Source: Moraxellaceae bacterium AER2_44_116 (GTDB lineage: Bacteria > Pseudomonadota > Gammaproteobacteria > Pseudomonadales > Moraxellaceae). From it: DNA of 64,000 bases. Location of the stretch: the NCBI GenBank assembly GCA_006546595.1, contig VIAD01000004.1, positions 186,001-250,000 on the forward strand. Direction: 5' to 3'. The translations under genes were made by a program, and so were the position numbers. Below the pieces are notes generated by a model that was not told where the DNA came from, made no database searches, and worked only from the letters and a program-made list of their open reading frames with translations. Positions 8,406 through 17,669 of this stretch are shown piece after piece. Positions within the stretch are counted from its first letter, which is position 1. Each line of letters opens with the position of its first letter.

Positions 8406-9209
8406 ATGACACGCATTGCAATTTGTGGAGCCGCAGGCCGTATGGGACGGGCATTAATTCACGCCGTTGATGCCCGTACAGATGTTATTTTAGCCGCCGC
8501 GATTGAACGCACAGGTAACTCACTCATTGGTACTGATGCAGGTGAAATGGCAGCTCTCAGCCCAAAGGGTGTAAAGATTAATCAATCGTTGGCCAGTCAA
8601 ATTGATTTGGTTGATGTCATCATTGACTTTACCTCCCCCGAAGCGACGATTGCGAATATTGCCTTGTGTCGGCAAGAAGGCAAAGGCATTGTTATTGGCA
8701 CGACGGGTTTGAATGAAGCACAAAAGCATTTGTTGATTGAAGCCAGTCATGACATTCCGATTGTTTATTCGGGCAATTATTCTGTCGGTGTCAATGTTTC
8801 CTTAAAACTATTAGAGTTAGCGGCCAAAGCCTTTGGCGATACCGTTGATGTTGATGTTTTAGAAGCGCATCATCGCTTTAAGGTCGATGCACCGTCAGGT
8901 ACAGCATTAATGATGGGCGAAGCTGTTGCTTCGGCTTTAGGCCGTGATTTGAAAGATGTGGCTTGTTATGCCCGTGAAGGCCATACAGGTGCGCGTGACC
9001 GTAAAACTATCGGTTTTCAAAGTATTCGTGGTGGTGATATTGTCGGCGACCATACCGTTTATTTTATGGGTGAAGGTGAGCGTGTCGAAATTCGTCATGT
9101 TGCCACGAGTCGCATGAATTTTGCGAATGGTGCAGTCCGTGCTGCTGCGTGGTTAAAAACGCGCTCCGCAGGTCTGTATGACATGCGCGATGTCTTGGGT
9201 TTGAAATAG
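8406..9209 (+). CDS. dapB: 4-hydroxy-tetrahydrodipicolinate reductase
   Basis: DapB performs the NAD(P)H-dependent reduction step to tetrahydrodipicolinate in lysine and peptidoglycan (meso-DAP) synthesis. The 267 residues fit the family. The N-terminal GAAGRMGRAL is the dinucleotide-binding loop, GTTGLNE follows, and EAHHRFKVDAPSGTA is the catalytic His/Lys and substrate loop. An AAGGA ribosome site precedes the ATG. The gene ends in a strong terminator. In pseudomonads carA normally follows directly; here it is 34 kb away. Confidence 0.97.
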   Translation: MTRIAICGAAGRMGRALIHAVDARTDVILAAAIERTGNSLIGTDAGEMAALSPKGVKINQSLASQIDLVDVIIDFTSPEATIANIALCRQEGKGIVIGTTGLNEAQKHLLIEASHDIPIVYSGNYSVGVNVSLKLLELAAKAFGDTVDVDVLEAHHRFKVDAPSGTALMMGEAVASALGRDLKDVACYAREGHTGARDRKTIGFQSIRGGDIVGDHTVYFMGEGERVEIRHVATSRMNFANGAVRAAAWLKTRSAGLYDMRDVLGLK

Positions 9210-9228
9210 TCATTACGCAGAAATGAGG

Positions 9229-9253
9229 AAGGGGCTATTTGCCCCTTTTTTTT
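9229..9253 (+). terminator. Intrinsic terminator after dapB
   Basis: AAGGGGC (9229-9235), loop TATTT, GCCCCTT (9241-9247), then an unbroken T run. This is a classic Rho-independent terminator closing the dnaJ-dapB transcript. Confidence 0.9.
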
Positions 9254-9325
9254 AGCTCTTTTCGTGGATGAAAATTTGTAGTATTTTAACATTTCGCGCC
9301 ATAACAACAATCAGAGGAGCGCATC

Positions 9326-10330
9326 ATGTTTAAAGGTCTGTTTATTACGGGTTCTATGCTCGGCATGCTCGGCGATTTCGTAAGCGATCAAGGTATTAAT
9401 ATCCCCGAAGTCGATGAAGCGATTGTTCAATATGGCTCGCAAAGCCGTGTTTCTTTTCAGTTATGGTCAGGTTTATTAGAAAAAATCTCGGTAGCCGTAG
9501 CCGATCCAGCCGTTGGTTTGGCGATAGGCAGTCGAGTAGTGCCGCGTCATGTGGGGGTTTTAGGCTATTTGGTATTGTCTTGCCAAAATCTAGGTGAAGC
9601 CTTAGCGCGTTTTGCCCGTTATCAGCGTTTAGTGTATGACGTAAACCCGTTTAATGTTCGTGTTGATGAAAAAGGCATGGAATTAAGTTGGGGCATTGAG
9701 TATGGAAAAACGGGCGCATTAGCCGATGAAAGCTCTATTGCTGCCTTGTTTAGTTTTGTGCGAATTTTAACTAATCAGCCCTTGTATCCTTCCTATGTCA
9801 GCTTCGTTAATCCGACTCCTGATAATCTGCAACACTACGAAGCCTTTTTTCACTGTCCTGTTAAATTTGAAGATGACGCGACACGCGTTTGTTTCCCCTT
9901 AGAGTATCTAAGCGCACCACTATTACATAGTGACCCGACTTTATTGGATTTGTTGTCGCAACAAGCCGAAACGCTACTCTTAGTTTTGCCAAAAGCCGAT
10001 GCCTTTGAAGAAAAATTACAGCAAGTGATCGTCCAGTGTTTGCATGAAGGCGAGCCAACCTTGCCTGCGGTTTCAGCCCATCTTGCGTTATCCACTCGAA
10101 CCTTACAGCGGCGTTTGCAAGAACGGGGGTTAGTCTTTCAGGATATTTTAGAGCATACGCGCCGTGAATTAGCGATACGTTATTTAGAGGATAAAAGCTT
10201 GTCGTTAACCGATATTGCCTTGTTGTTGGGCTATTCTGAGCAAAGCGCATTTAACCGAGCGTTTAAGCGTTGGTATAACCAACCACCAAAAGCGTATCGA
10301 AAATTATTGTTATTAAAAAAGAAAGGGTAA
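9326..10330 (+). CDS. AraC-family regulator, arabinose-binding-like N-terminal domain
   Basis: The 334-residue protein has a PF12625-type ligand-binding domain (residues ~20-205, including RHVGVLGYLVLSCQNLGEAL) and a C-terminal double HTH (residues ~235-330: LALSTRTLQRRLQERG, then LLGYSEQSAFNRAFKRW). Regulators of this OruR/ArgR-like group often sense amino-acid or fatty-acid derivatives. AGAGGAG precedes the ATG. The neighbouring genes point the other way, so no target is obvious. A second member of the same family lies at 33.7 kb. Confidence 0.88.
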   Translation: MFKGLFITGSMLGMLGDFVSDQGINIPEVDEAIVQYGSQSRVSFQLWSGLLEKISVAVADPAVGLAIGSRVVPRHVGVLGYLVLSCQNLGEALARFARYQRLVYDVNPFNVRVDEKGMELSWGIEYGKTGALADESSIAALFSFVRILTNQPLYPSYVSFVNPTPDNLQHYEAFFHCPVKFEDDATRVCFPLEYLSAPLLHSDPTLLDLLSQQAETLLLVLPKADAFEEKLQQVIVQCLHEGEPTLPAVSAHLALSTRTLQRRLQERGLVFQDILEHTRRELAIRYLEDKSLSLTDIALLLGYSEQSAFNRAFKRWYNQPPKAYRKLLLLKKKG

Positions 10331-10382
10331 GTTTGGCACGAAGAGAAGAGGGGGAAACGTCCTTGTTTGGCAGCATGGTGTT

Positions 10383-10610
10383 TTAGCTGTTGTCGGCTTT
10401 GACTTTGAAGATGTAATCACCATCTTTGTTGAGGGTGAAAGTAAATTGTTTTTTCTTCTTTTTACCTGAACGACTCAGAATAACTTGTTGTATTCCGTCT
10501 TCTTTTTCTTCTGAGGCAACAATATCATCTTTTTCGGCGAGCATAATCACTAAATCAAATAAGTCAGGGTGTTTACAAAGCACCTCACGAACGGTTTTTT
10601 TGTTACTCAT
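10383..10610 (-). CDS. Small hypothetical protein
   Basis: This 75-residue, highly charged protein has a Lys-rich centre (SGKKKKKQFTFTL) and no membrane segment. A good AGAGAG ribosome site lies before the ATG and codon use resembles its neighbours, which supports a real gene. I do not recognise the family. It lies downstream of the ATP-grasp gene on the same strand, 113 bp away, and may be transcribed separately. Confidence 0.55.
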   Translation of the reverse strand: MSNKKTVREVLCKHPDLFDLVIMLAEKDDIVASEEKEDGIQQVILSRSGKKKKKQFTFTLNKDGDYIFKVKADNS

Positions 10611-10723
10611 GACATTCTCTCTATTAAAAAACTACAACATTCTATACATACCTTATCGTGACAATTATGACAGGAAAATGAATTTTATAGGCATAATTCG
10701 ACGCTGAGTAGAAAATATAGGTG

Positions 10724-11797
10724 TTAGTTTGAAGGTGGGTAATTTGCGATGAGTCGCCGTTGTCGGACGTGCAGTTCAGCAAGTTGACGGATACTGATGG
10801 GGCAATAACCCCTAGTGCGATTTGCCGCACTGATGCTAAACAATAGGCGTTGTTTAGCAAAAATAATACGAAATGCTGTCCATAACGATGTGGCTGGATC
10901 CCATGCTTGTATCGCTTCCGAACCCGCACCATTGATTTCCATAATCTTAAAGTGTTGGCCTTTGCTCAGGTCTTCTAAACGGGTAAAACGCACGTCAAAT
11001 CGGCCAAAGTAAAAATGGGGCATATCACGAGCAATGGCATCAATGGCGTGGGTTAATGCGGGTGTAATATACGGTGCGCCATTTTCATATAAGCCTCCTA
11101 CTCGAGTTGAGCCAATTGTCGCTAGACGCACGACATGTTCTTTATTGGGAACGGTGTCGCTGAGGTGTGAACACTGGTGATGACGCGCCAACAGTAAACG
11201 CTGCGCTCTGGGGTTAGCGGCAATTAATTGGGCTATTGTTTTCTTGCCATCACCAATCACGCGTGGGTAATGGCGCAGAGTTAAGCCAATAATCTGGCCT
11301 TTATTTTCATGAGGATGACGCGCATAAAAAATACCTGCTTCACCTTCTGCTGATAAATATTCTTGTAAAACAACGATTTCACCCATAGGAAAATCGTTTA
11401 GATATGCATCTAATTCGTTGATATTCGCAATCAACCGAACGCCAAAACCACAGAGACCAAGATTAGGCTTGGCAATGATGGGAAAGGTCAGATTTTTTGC
11501 CGTCATGAGATGAATCAGTGCGGATGGTGTATAGGCAATATTGGTGTTGAGCGCGCAATGGCGTGCTGTCGCAGCTCGGGCAATTTCGCCCATTTCCTGA
11601 AAATACTCCAGTTTCCCTTCACCCACTAGTCCTCCTGCCGTAATATGTGGATTGGCAACCGAAGGTAGCGTTGCACTGCGATGGCATAACGATAACCATA
11701 GCCATTGCACGGTCAACGGAATACAAATCGCCCACGTTGGTAGTCGTTCCAACATACTGCGGCGTTGATAAGCATAGGCTTCCGATGATAAAGACAT
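10724..11797 (-). CDS. ATP-grasp ligase-like protein
   Basis: The protein has 357 residues. An ATP-grasp fold covers residues ~85-295: FPIIAKPNLGLCGFGV with the ATP lysine at K110, the hinge-region LQEYL (Q145/E146), and metal-binding D268 in FGRFDVRF and E287/N289 in IMEINGAGSEA. The RVIGDGKKTIAQLIAANPRA segment (residues 179-198) resembles the GDGK-T-LI-N-P-R motif of cyanophycin-synthetase-like ATP-grasp ligases. Such enzymes join a carboxylate to an amine through an acyl phosphate. It is the last gene of a three-gene operon with a methyltransferase (54 bp upstream) and a diiron oxidase. The substrate is unknown. Confidence 0.75.
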   Translation of the reverse strand: MSLSSEAYAYQRRSMLERLPTWAICIPLTVQWLWLSLCHRSATLPSVANPHITAGGLVGEGKLEYFQEMGEIARAATARHCALNTNIAYTPSALIHLMTAKNLTFPIIAKPNLGLCGFGVRLIANINELDAYLNDFPMGEIVVLQEYLSAEGEAGIFYARHPHENKGQIIGLTLRHYPRVIGDGKKTIAQLIAANPRAQRLLLARHHQCSHLSDTVPNKEHVVRLATIGSTRVGGLYENGAPYITPALTHAIDAIARDMPHFYFGRFDVRFTRLEDLSKGQHFKIMEINGAGSEAIQAWDPATSLWTAFRIIFAKQRLLFSISAANRTRGYCPISIRQLAELHVRQRRLIANYPPSN

Positions 11798-11851
11798 AAC
11801 ATAGCTCGTGATAAAGGTGAAGTTAGCTAGCCAGAATGATCTGCCAATACC

Positions 11852-12798
11852 TTAATAGTAGGGGCGACATTTGCGGACACTCAGACCAACGGCAGCAATT
11901 CGTTCTGTTTTGTTATAAATTGGGCGTTCTAATTCTTCACCAAAGACATCGGGATCGATTTCTTCGTAGCACCATTCGTAGTCGGCATCGTCTGCCAGTA
12001 ATGTTTTCATTTCATTGAGAAAGTAGTCACAGCCATCAATAATGGCGACACCTGTGTATAGCAGTAGTCGCCCATCTACAGGCAGATGATTCAAAGCTTC
12101 GGTGACAATTCTGACGCTCAACGCACGACCTAGACCTTCACCCCCATGTCGATAGAGTCTGGCAAAATCGTCATGTAAGTAGGGGGGATTAGAAATAATG
12201 AGGTCAAAGTTTTTTGGGGTTTCAGCCATCACATCACTTAACACCAATGTCGCAGGATGGAGCGCACAGTGAGCATTAATGGCACTGTAGCGTTAATATC
12301 GCTAAGTGTTAAAGTGGCTTGTGGACTGAGTTGAGCAGCCATTAAGCCGCCAGCACCGCTACCACAACCGACATCCAATATCCTCAGCTCGGTTTTTGCT
12401 TCGCTTTGACTGAGCTGCTGATGGATAAAATTGACAAAACGGTAGGTGTCAGGGCCAAAAAAAACAGCATTTTCAGCATCCGTAGGAAAAGCCGAGTGCA
12501 GAAACAGCCGCTCATTAATACTGGATACTCTGACGGCACTGCGATGCTGATTTTTCATCGTCAGCAATGCGCCTGATTGTTTTAATAGCGACAGAATCGT
12601 TGGCGGTAACGCTGTATTTGTAAACGGTAGATTCCAACCAAAGATATCTCTAAGATTTTCAGCCGTTTCTCCCAGTCGCCTTGACCACATACGTTGGTGA
12701 GTCATCGGCGTAGGGGTGGTAAAGCGATAGTTCTCTGTACTAAGCCACTCCAATAGAGCAACCAACGCAAGTTCGGCTTGTGAGAAAGTAGCAACCAT
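11852..12798 (-). pseudogene. SAM-dependent methyltransferase, frameshifted
   Basis: Two overlapping minus-strand frames together make one class I methyltransferase. The 5' part (12798 to the stop at 12238) holds an N-terminal helical domain and the SAM motif ILDVGCGSGAGGLMAA. Its frame then derails after LTLSDINAT. The 3' part (about 12280 to 11852) resumes with RYSAINAHCAL, VLSDVMAE and the catalytic-type IISNPPYLHDD motif. The expected protein reads ...SDIN-[AT]-RYSAINA..., so the break lies at about 12283-12292. The gene overlaps the upstream oxidase stop as TAATG, showing translational coupling. An NPPY motif suggests N-methylation. The shift could be a real mutation, programmed slippage or a sequencing error. 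Confidence 0.8.
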
Positions 12799-13691
12799 TA
12801 GTGGGCTTCCGTAGCAAAGAGTGTGGAGAGTTCTTGTGTGTAACGGTCAAAACAGCGTTGGCCACAGAGTAGGCGCATTAATGCACCTTCGGCAATAAAG
12901 GGGGCGCAGGCAGGATTATCTTCAACCATTGGTTTAATAATCTCGGCAAGCCAAGCGCGAGCGTGGAGGACATCAAGGGCAGCATGGAGATCAAAATAAG
13001 CATAAGTTTGTGGCCTAAGACCCAAACGTCGCATGCCTGTCGCAACTCTTTCAGCCCGTGAAGGGGCAGTGAGTTCAATCACACCTAACGCACCAATCGA
13101 CTGATAGGCGTAGCGACGTGTCAATGCTAAGCCTACCATCGTATTGTTGAGAGCTAAGACTTCCCCAACAGCACTATCAATATCAGGTTTTAAATTCAAG
13201 AATTGGGTCATGCGCTCCAACAATAATCCGTGCATTGCGCCTTTTTTGCCACGCCCCATTTCATCCCAATAGTTACGAGCGCATTCGAGTTTGGCGCGGA
13301 CAGGCAGTTTGACTTGTGTATAAGCAACTAAGTCATCAAAACCTGCTTCACCTGCAACTTCTTGGGTTAAAAACCAGCGCATTTGTTCGTACGTTGCTGT
13401 TGTTGCTAGCCAGTCAAATAGGGGGTGATATTGTCCAAAACCATTCGTTTGTAGTGATTCAAACCAATCTATGAAGTCATCGGCGTTGCAGAGGTGATGA
13501 TTGATCTGTGGTGCAACATCCTTGCGTAATTGCTCCAAAAGTTGTCCTTCGAGCAACTTACATTCAAGTTCGCTTTCTAAGTCGTCTCGCCAACGAGGTG
13601 AGGGCACAGCAGGCGAAAGACGATGGCTATTAAAATGAGCAAGCTTGATGTGTTGTTGCAGAGTCGCCATTGGTGCGGCATGTATATTCAT
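12798..13691 (-). CDS. Haem-oxygenase-like diiron oxidase (iron-containing redox enzyme family)
   Basis: Counted from ATG 13691 the protein has 297 residues and follows the Haem_oxygenas_2 (PF14518) / HDO pattern. Candidate metal ligands are E111 in FLTQEVAGE, E144 and H154 in YWDEMGRGKKGAMH, E206 in GVIELTAP, and H236/D240/H243 in YFDLHAALDVLHARAW. Characterised relatives (UndA, BesC, SznF) use a diiron centre and O2 for desaturation, C-C cleavage or N-oxidation. An upstream in-frame ATG at 13721 is possible, but 13691 has AGGG before it. It is the first gene of an operon with a methyltransferase and an ATP-grasp ligase and diverges from catalase. Confidence 0.82.
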   Translation of the reverse strand: MNIHAAPMATLQQHIKLAHFNSHRLSPAVPSPRWRDDLESELECKLLEGQLLEQLRKDVAPQINHHLCNADDFIDWFESLQTNGFGQYHPLFDWLATTATYEQMRWFLTQEVAGEAGFDDLVAYTQVKLPVRAKLECARNYWDEMGRGKKGAMHGLLLERMTQFLNLKPDIDSAVGEVLALNNTMVGLALTRRYAYQSIGALGVIELTAPSRAERVATGMRRLGLRPQTYAYFDLHAALDVLHARAWLAEIIKPMVEDNPACAPFIAEGALMRLLCGQRCFDRYTQELSTLFATEAH

Positions 13692-13862
13692 TATGTTCAA
13701 CCCTGCATGGTAAAAAATCATGGCTCACGTAACACAACATCAAGGCGTGATTTTTACGGCTAGAAAAAGAGCCTACCATCACCTGTCGTGGAATGTAGGC
13801 GAATGCTTCTGAATGACGCGTCATCTTTCAGTGCATATAGTGGTGTTAAATAGTGAAGTGGT

Positions 13863-13880
13863 CTGTTCGACGGCGAACAG
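13863..13880. promoter_or_regulatory. Inverted repeat upstream of catalase
   Basis: CTGTTCG (13863-13869), spacer ACGG, CGAACAG (13874-13880). This perfect 7-bp dyad lies 70 bp before the catalase ATG in the divergent gap. It resembles an operator, but the regulator is unknown. It is not a LexA box, because the CTGT/ACAG spacing is 10 rather than 8. Confidence 0.4.
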
Positions 13881-13950
13881 AGCGCATGGATTTTTAGTCT
13901 TACAGTGTTTTAGCCTTTTTGAAACACACTTTAATTCCATTGAGTTCGCC

Positions 13951-15399
13951 ATGAATGACAAGAAAAAGTTGACCACTAATGCGGGTTGTCCTGTTGCCGA
14001 CAACCAAAATATTCTGACTGCTGGGCGGCGCGGCCCACAACTGTTGCAAGATGTTTGGTTTTTAGAGAAGTTGGCGCATTTTGACCGTGAAGTCATTCCC
14101 GAACGTCGTATGCACGCCAAAGGTTCAGGTGCGTTTGGCACATTCACGGTCACCCATGATATTAGCCAATATACGCGGGCAAAAATCTTTTCTGTGGTTG
14201 GCAAGCAAACCGAGTTATTGGCACGTTTTAGTGAAGTGGCTGGTGAGCGTGGTGCGGCGGATGCAGAGCGTGATATTCGTGGCTTCTCGTTAAAGTTTTA
14301 TACCGAAGAAGGCAATTGGGATTTAGTGGGCAACAATACGCCCGTATTTTTTATGCGTGATCCGCTCAAATTTCCCGACCTTAATCATGCGATCAAGCGC
14401 GACCCACGAACTAATCTGCGGAGTCCTAAAAATAATTGGGATTTTTGGAGTGCGTTACCCGAAGCCTTGCATCAAGTCACGATTGTCATGAGTGATCGTG
14501 GTATTCCTGCTTCTTATCGACATATGCACGGTTTTGGTAGTCATACCTTTAGTTTTATCAATGCGCTGAATGAGCGTTATTGGGTTAAATTCCATTTTGT
14601 CACTCAGCAGGGTATTCGTAATTTAACGGATGAAGAAGCAGCGATGATCATTGGTAAAGATCGAGAAAGTTTCCAACGGGATTTATACGACAACCTTGAA
14701 CAAGGTAATTTCCCTAAATGGACGTTGTCAGTACAGATTATGCCTGAAAGTGACGCGGCAACAGTCCCTTATCATCCCTTTGATTTAACCAAAGTTTGGC
14801 CACATAAAGACTATCCGCTGATTGAGGTAGGTGTGGTGGAGTTAAATCGTAATCCTGAAAACTATTTTGCCGACATTGAGCAAGCCGCGTTTAATCCCGC
14901 CAATATTGTTCCAGGGATTGGTTTTTCACCCGATAAAATGCTGCAAGGGCGGTTGTTTTCTTATGGCGATGCCCAGCGTTATCGTTTAGGTGTCAATCAC
15001 CATTTGATTCCTGTGAATGCGCCACGATGTCCTGCACATAGTTATCATCGGGATGGTGCTATGCGTGTGGATGGCAATCATGGCGGTACAGTGAGTTATG
15101 AGCCAAATATTGAAGGGGAATGGCAGGAGCAACCTGATTTTGCTGAACCGCCACTCAGTTTGGAAGGTGCGGCCGACCATTGGAATCATCGTGAAGACAC
15201 CGATTATTACTCCCAACCGCGTGCCTTATTTCGTTTGATGTTACCTGCCCAGCAACAAGTCTTATTTGATAATACCGCGCGTTCTATGGCCGATGTGCCA
15301 CTGGAGATTCAGCTTCGCCATATTTACAACTGTACGCAGGCTGACCCTGCCTATGGCAAAGGCGTGGCCGAAGCGTTAGGCATTATTATGGATGATTAA
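13951..15399 (+). CDS. Monofunctional haem catalase
   Basis: It disproportionates hydrogen peroxide in the cytoplasm. The 482 residues match small-subunit clade 3 catalases. The distal His lies in PERRMHAKGSGAFGTF. The conserved RDPLKFPDLNHAIKRDP segment is present, and the proximal haem-ligand Tyr lies in RLFSYGDAQRYRLG. The start is ATG 13951 (MNDKKKLTTNAGCPV), typical for KatA-like proteins; the longer open frame back to 13813 is not conserved. It diverges from the diiron oxidase operon and converges with a LysR gene 10 bp away. Confidence 0.96.
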   Translation: MNDKKKLTTNAGCPVADNQNILTAGRRGPQLLQDVWFLEKLAHFDREVIPERRMHAKGSGAFGTFTVTHDISQYTRAKIFSVVGKQTELLARFSEVAGERGAADAERDIRGFSLKFYTEEGNWDLVGNNTPVFFMRDPLKFPDLNHAIKRDPRTNLRSPKNNWDFWSALPEALHQVTIVMSDRGIPASYRHMHGFGSHTFSFINALNERYWVKFHFVTQQGIRNLTDEEAAMIIGKDRESFQRDLYDNLEQGNFPKWTLSVQIMPESDAATVPYHPFDLTKVWPHKDYPLIEVGVVELNRNPENYFADIEQAAFNPANIVPGIGFSPDKMLQGRLFSYGDAQRYRLGVNHHLIPVNAPRCPAHSYHRDGAMRVDGNHGGTVSYEPNIEGEWQEQPDFAEPPLSLEGAADHWNHREDTDYYSQPRALFRLMLPAQQQVLFDNTARSMADVPLEIQLRHIYNCTQADPAYGKGVAEALGIIMDD

Positions 15400-15409
15400 C
15401 CCATCACGC

Positions 15410-16330
15410 TCAGTGTGGTACGGCCTCGTACAAACCAACAAACTGCTCGCGTAACCAACGATTGGCTGGGTCATTATCAACATTATGATGCCAATATAAA
15501 TGCACATCTAAAGGTTGTGTTGGCATCGGAAAAGCAAAAATACGATTTTGAAATTGAGCATTGGCAACACGGGCATATTGTTCGGGCATGGTAAGCAATA
15601 GATCGGACTGACTCACCACCCGACAGGCGGCAAAATAATGTTGGCAGCGTAAGGCAATGTGACGATGTTGCCCAGCACGATGTAATTCAAAATCTTCTAG
15701 CCCTAAGCCTTTACGTCGCGAAGACACCAGTACATGGCGTTGACTCAGATAGTTCTTCATATCCAATTCATTTTGAATCAAGGGGTGATTGTCTCGCACC
15801 AGCACAATTAAACGGTCTTGAAAAATACGTTGTTGGCGAATGTTATTACTGACGGCCAAGGGTACATCTAAGGCTAAATCGAGCGTGCCTGCGGTCAGTT
15901 CGGCTTCAATATCACGGCGGTCGGTACGAATGCTGGCAATCTCTAAAGAGGGCGCAGCATCTTGTAAACGTTGAATTAATGCAGGTAGCGCAATGGCCTC
16001 AAAGACATCACGCAAGCCAATCGCAAAACTGCGTTCGGTCAGGCGTGGATCAAATTGCTGATGTTCGGAGATGCTTAATTCCAGTGTTTGTAAGGCTTGG
16101 CGAACAGGCGTGATGATATTGCGTGTGAATGGTGTGGCAACCATGTTTGCGCCTTGTCGAACAAATAACGGGTCTTTTAATAAATCGCGTAAACGACCGA
16201 GTGCGTGGCTGACGGCAGGTTGCGTTAAGTTGAGTTTTTGACTGGCGCGAGTAATATTGCCTTCACTGTAGATGGTTTCTAGTACCACGAACAGATTTAA
16301 GTCCATACGGCTAATATGCATAATATTCAT
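15410..16330 (-). CDS. LysR-family transcriptional regulator
   Basis: The 306-residue protein has an N-terminal winged HTH (MDLNLFVVLETIYSEGNITRASQKLNLTQPAVSHALGRLR) and a substrate-binding domain resembling the NahR/DntR/LinR group (for example DLALDVPL and RRKGLGLEDFELHRAG). It diverges from the acyl-CoA dehydrogenase at 16419 across 88 bp, the usual arrangement for a LysR activator and its target, so it may control the downstream catabolic run. The start could also be the Met nine codons further in. Confidence 0.9.
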   Translation of the reverse strand: MNIMHISRMDLNLFVVLETIYSEGNITRASQKLNLTQPAVSHALGRLRDLLKDPLFVRQGANMVATPFTRNIITPVRQALQTLELSISEHQQFDPRLTERSFAIGLRDVFEAIALPALIQRLQDAAPSLEIASIRTDRRDIEAELTAGTLDLALDVPLAVSNNIRQQRIFQDRLIVLVRDNHPLIQNELDMKNYLSQRHVLVSSRRKGLGLEDFELHRAGQHRHIALRCQHYFAACRVVSQSDLLLTMPEQYARVANAQFQNRIFAFPMPTQPLDVHLYWHHNVDNDPANRWLREQFVGLYEAVPH

Positions 16331-16418
16331 AATCCACGATGCAAACTATTCATTTGCTGGATTGTATGGTGAGGATTAAGCTCCATGCAACTTCTTCATA
16401 CGCACCGAGTACCTGCTC

Positions 16419-17642
16419 ATGGAATTCGCCTACTCCGCCAAAGCGCAAGATTACATTGCCCGTTTACAAGCCTTTATGGAACAGGAAGTCTATCCTGCCG
16501 AAAAAGCTTATTACGCTGGCTTTAGCCATAGCCCTGACCATACCAAATGGCAACAACCTGACATCATGGAATCGCTAAAAGCGAAAGCGAAAGCGGCAGG
16601 TTTATGGAATTTGTTTTCACCTAATGCCGAACACGGTTTAAACAACGCCGACTATGCGCCCTTAGCCGAGATTACGGGTCGCTCTTTTATCGCTCCAGAA
16701 GTTTTTAATTGCAATGCGCCTGATACGGGCAATATGGAAGTGCTGATTAAATACGGTTCACCCGAACAACAAAAACAATGGTTAGAGCCCTTATTAGCAG
16801 GTGAAGTTCGCTCCGCGTTTTGTATGACCGAACCTGATGTCGCCTCCAGCGATGCCACGAATATGCAAGCCACCGCCATTGTTGAGGGTGATGAAGTGGT
16901 GTTGAATGGCCGTAAATGGTGGAGTTCAGGCATTGGTCATCCGCACTGTAAAGTGGTTATTTTTATGGGTTTAACTGACCCAACGGCAGAAAAGCATCGT
17001 CAACATTCAATGGTGTTAGTGCCGATGGATGCTGTAGGGGTAAAAATCGAACGGATGTTGCCTGTGTTTGGTGTATATGATGAGCCCTTTGGTCATGGTG
17101 AAGTGACGTTTACCAATGTCCGTTTGCCTATCAGTAGCATTATTGCAGGGGCAGGGCGTGGTTTTGAAATTGCGCAAGGCCGTTTAGGGCCGGGTCGGAT
17201 TCATCATTGTATGCGTGCCATTGGTGCGTCTGAGCGGGCGTTAGAGTTATTGTGTCAACGCGCCATGACTCGGGTGGCATTTGGTAAACCCTTAGCTAAA
17301 CTAGGTGGCAATGCCGATATTGTTGCTAATTGTCGGATGGCGATTGAGCAGGCACGTTTGCTGACCTTGAAAGCGGCGTGGATGATGGATACTGTTGGTG
17401 TGAAAGGCGCAATGAGCGAAATTTCGCAAATTAAAGTGATTGCCCCGAATGTCGCGCAACAAGTGATTGACGCAGCAATCCAAATTCATGGTGCGGCAGG
17501 TTTGTCGGATGATTTTCCATTAACGGCATTATTTGCCTATGCACGGGTGTTACGTTTGGCTGATGGGCCCGATGAAGTGCATCGTGGGTTGATTGCGAAG
17601 TTGGAATATAAAAAGCAGTTGGCGAAGTTAACAGGCCAATAA
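16419..17642 (+). CDS. Acyl-CoA dehydrogenase, ACAD10/11-like
   Basis: This FAD enzyme has 407 residues: an N-terminal helical domain, the central beta domain (AFCMTEPDVASSDATNMQ, then the GRKWWSSGIG FAD-contact segment) and a C-terminal helical domain (RVAFGKPLAKLGG, then QIHGAAGLSDDFPL and RLADGPDEVHRG). The combination with a following APH-type kinase copies the fused ACAD10/ACAD11 architecture and the LvaC-LvaA pair of Pseudomonas levulinate catabolism. In those systems the kinase phosphorylates a 4-hydroxyacyl-CoA and the dehydrogenase-like enzyme then removes the phosphate. The substrate here is inferred only. Confidence 0.92.
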   Translation: MEFAYSAKAQDYIARLQAFMEQEVYPAEKAYYAGFSHSPDHTKWQQPDIMESLKAKAKAAGLWNLFSPNAEHGLNNADYAPLAEITGRSFIAPEVFNCNAPDTGNMEVLIKYGSPEQQKQWLEPLLAGEVRSAFCMTEPDVASSDATNMQATAIVEGDEVVLNGRKWWSSGIGHPHCKVVIFMGLTDPTAEKHRQHSMVLVPMDAVGVKIERMLPVFGVYDEPFGHGEVTFTNVRLPISSIIAGAGRGFEIAQGRLGPGRIHHCMRAIGASERALELLCQRAMTRVAFGKPLAKLGGNADIVANCRMAIEQARLLTLKAAWMMDTVGVKGAMSEISQIKVIAPNVAQQVIDAAIQIHGAAGLSDDFPLTALFAYARVLRLADGPDEVHRGLIAKLEYKKQLAKLTGQ

Positions 17643-17669
17643 CCAATAATTAGTTAGTTTTGAATTTGT

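Noticed and set aside
11852..12247. Separate 131-residue protein with an NPPY motif
   Set aside because: It starts only with TTG, lacks a SAM motif and continues the sequence of the upstream methyltransferase. It is treated as the 3' half of one frameshifted gene.
13863..13880. LexA (SOS) box before catalase
   Set aside because: CTGT and ACAG are 10 bp apart instead of 8, so it does not fit the gammaproteobacterial LexA consensus.
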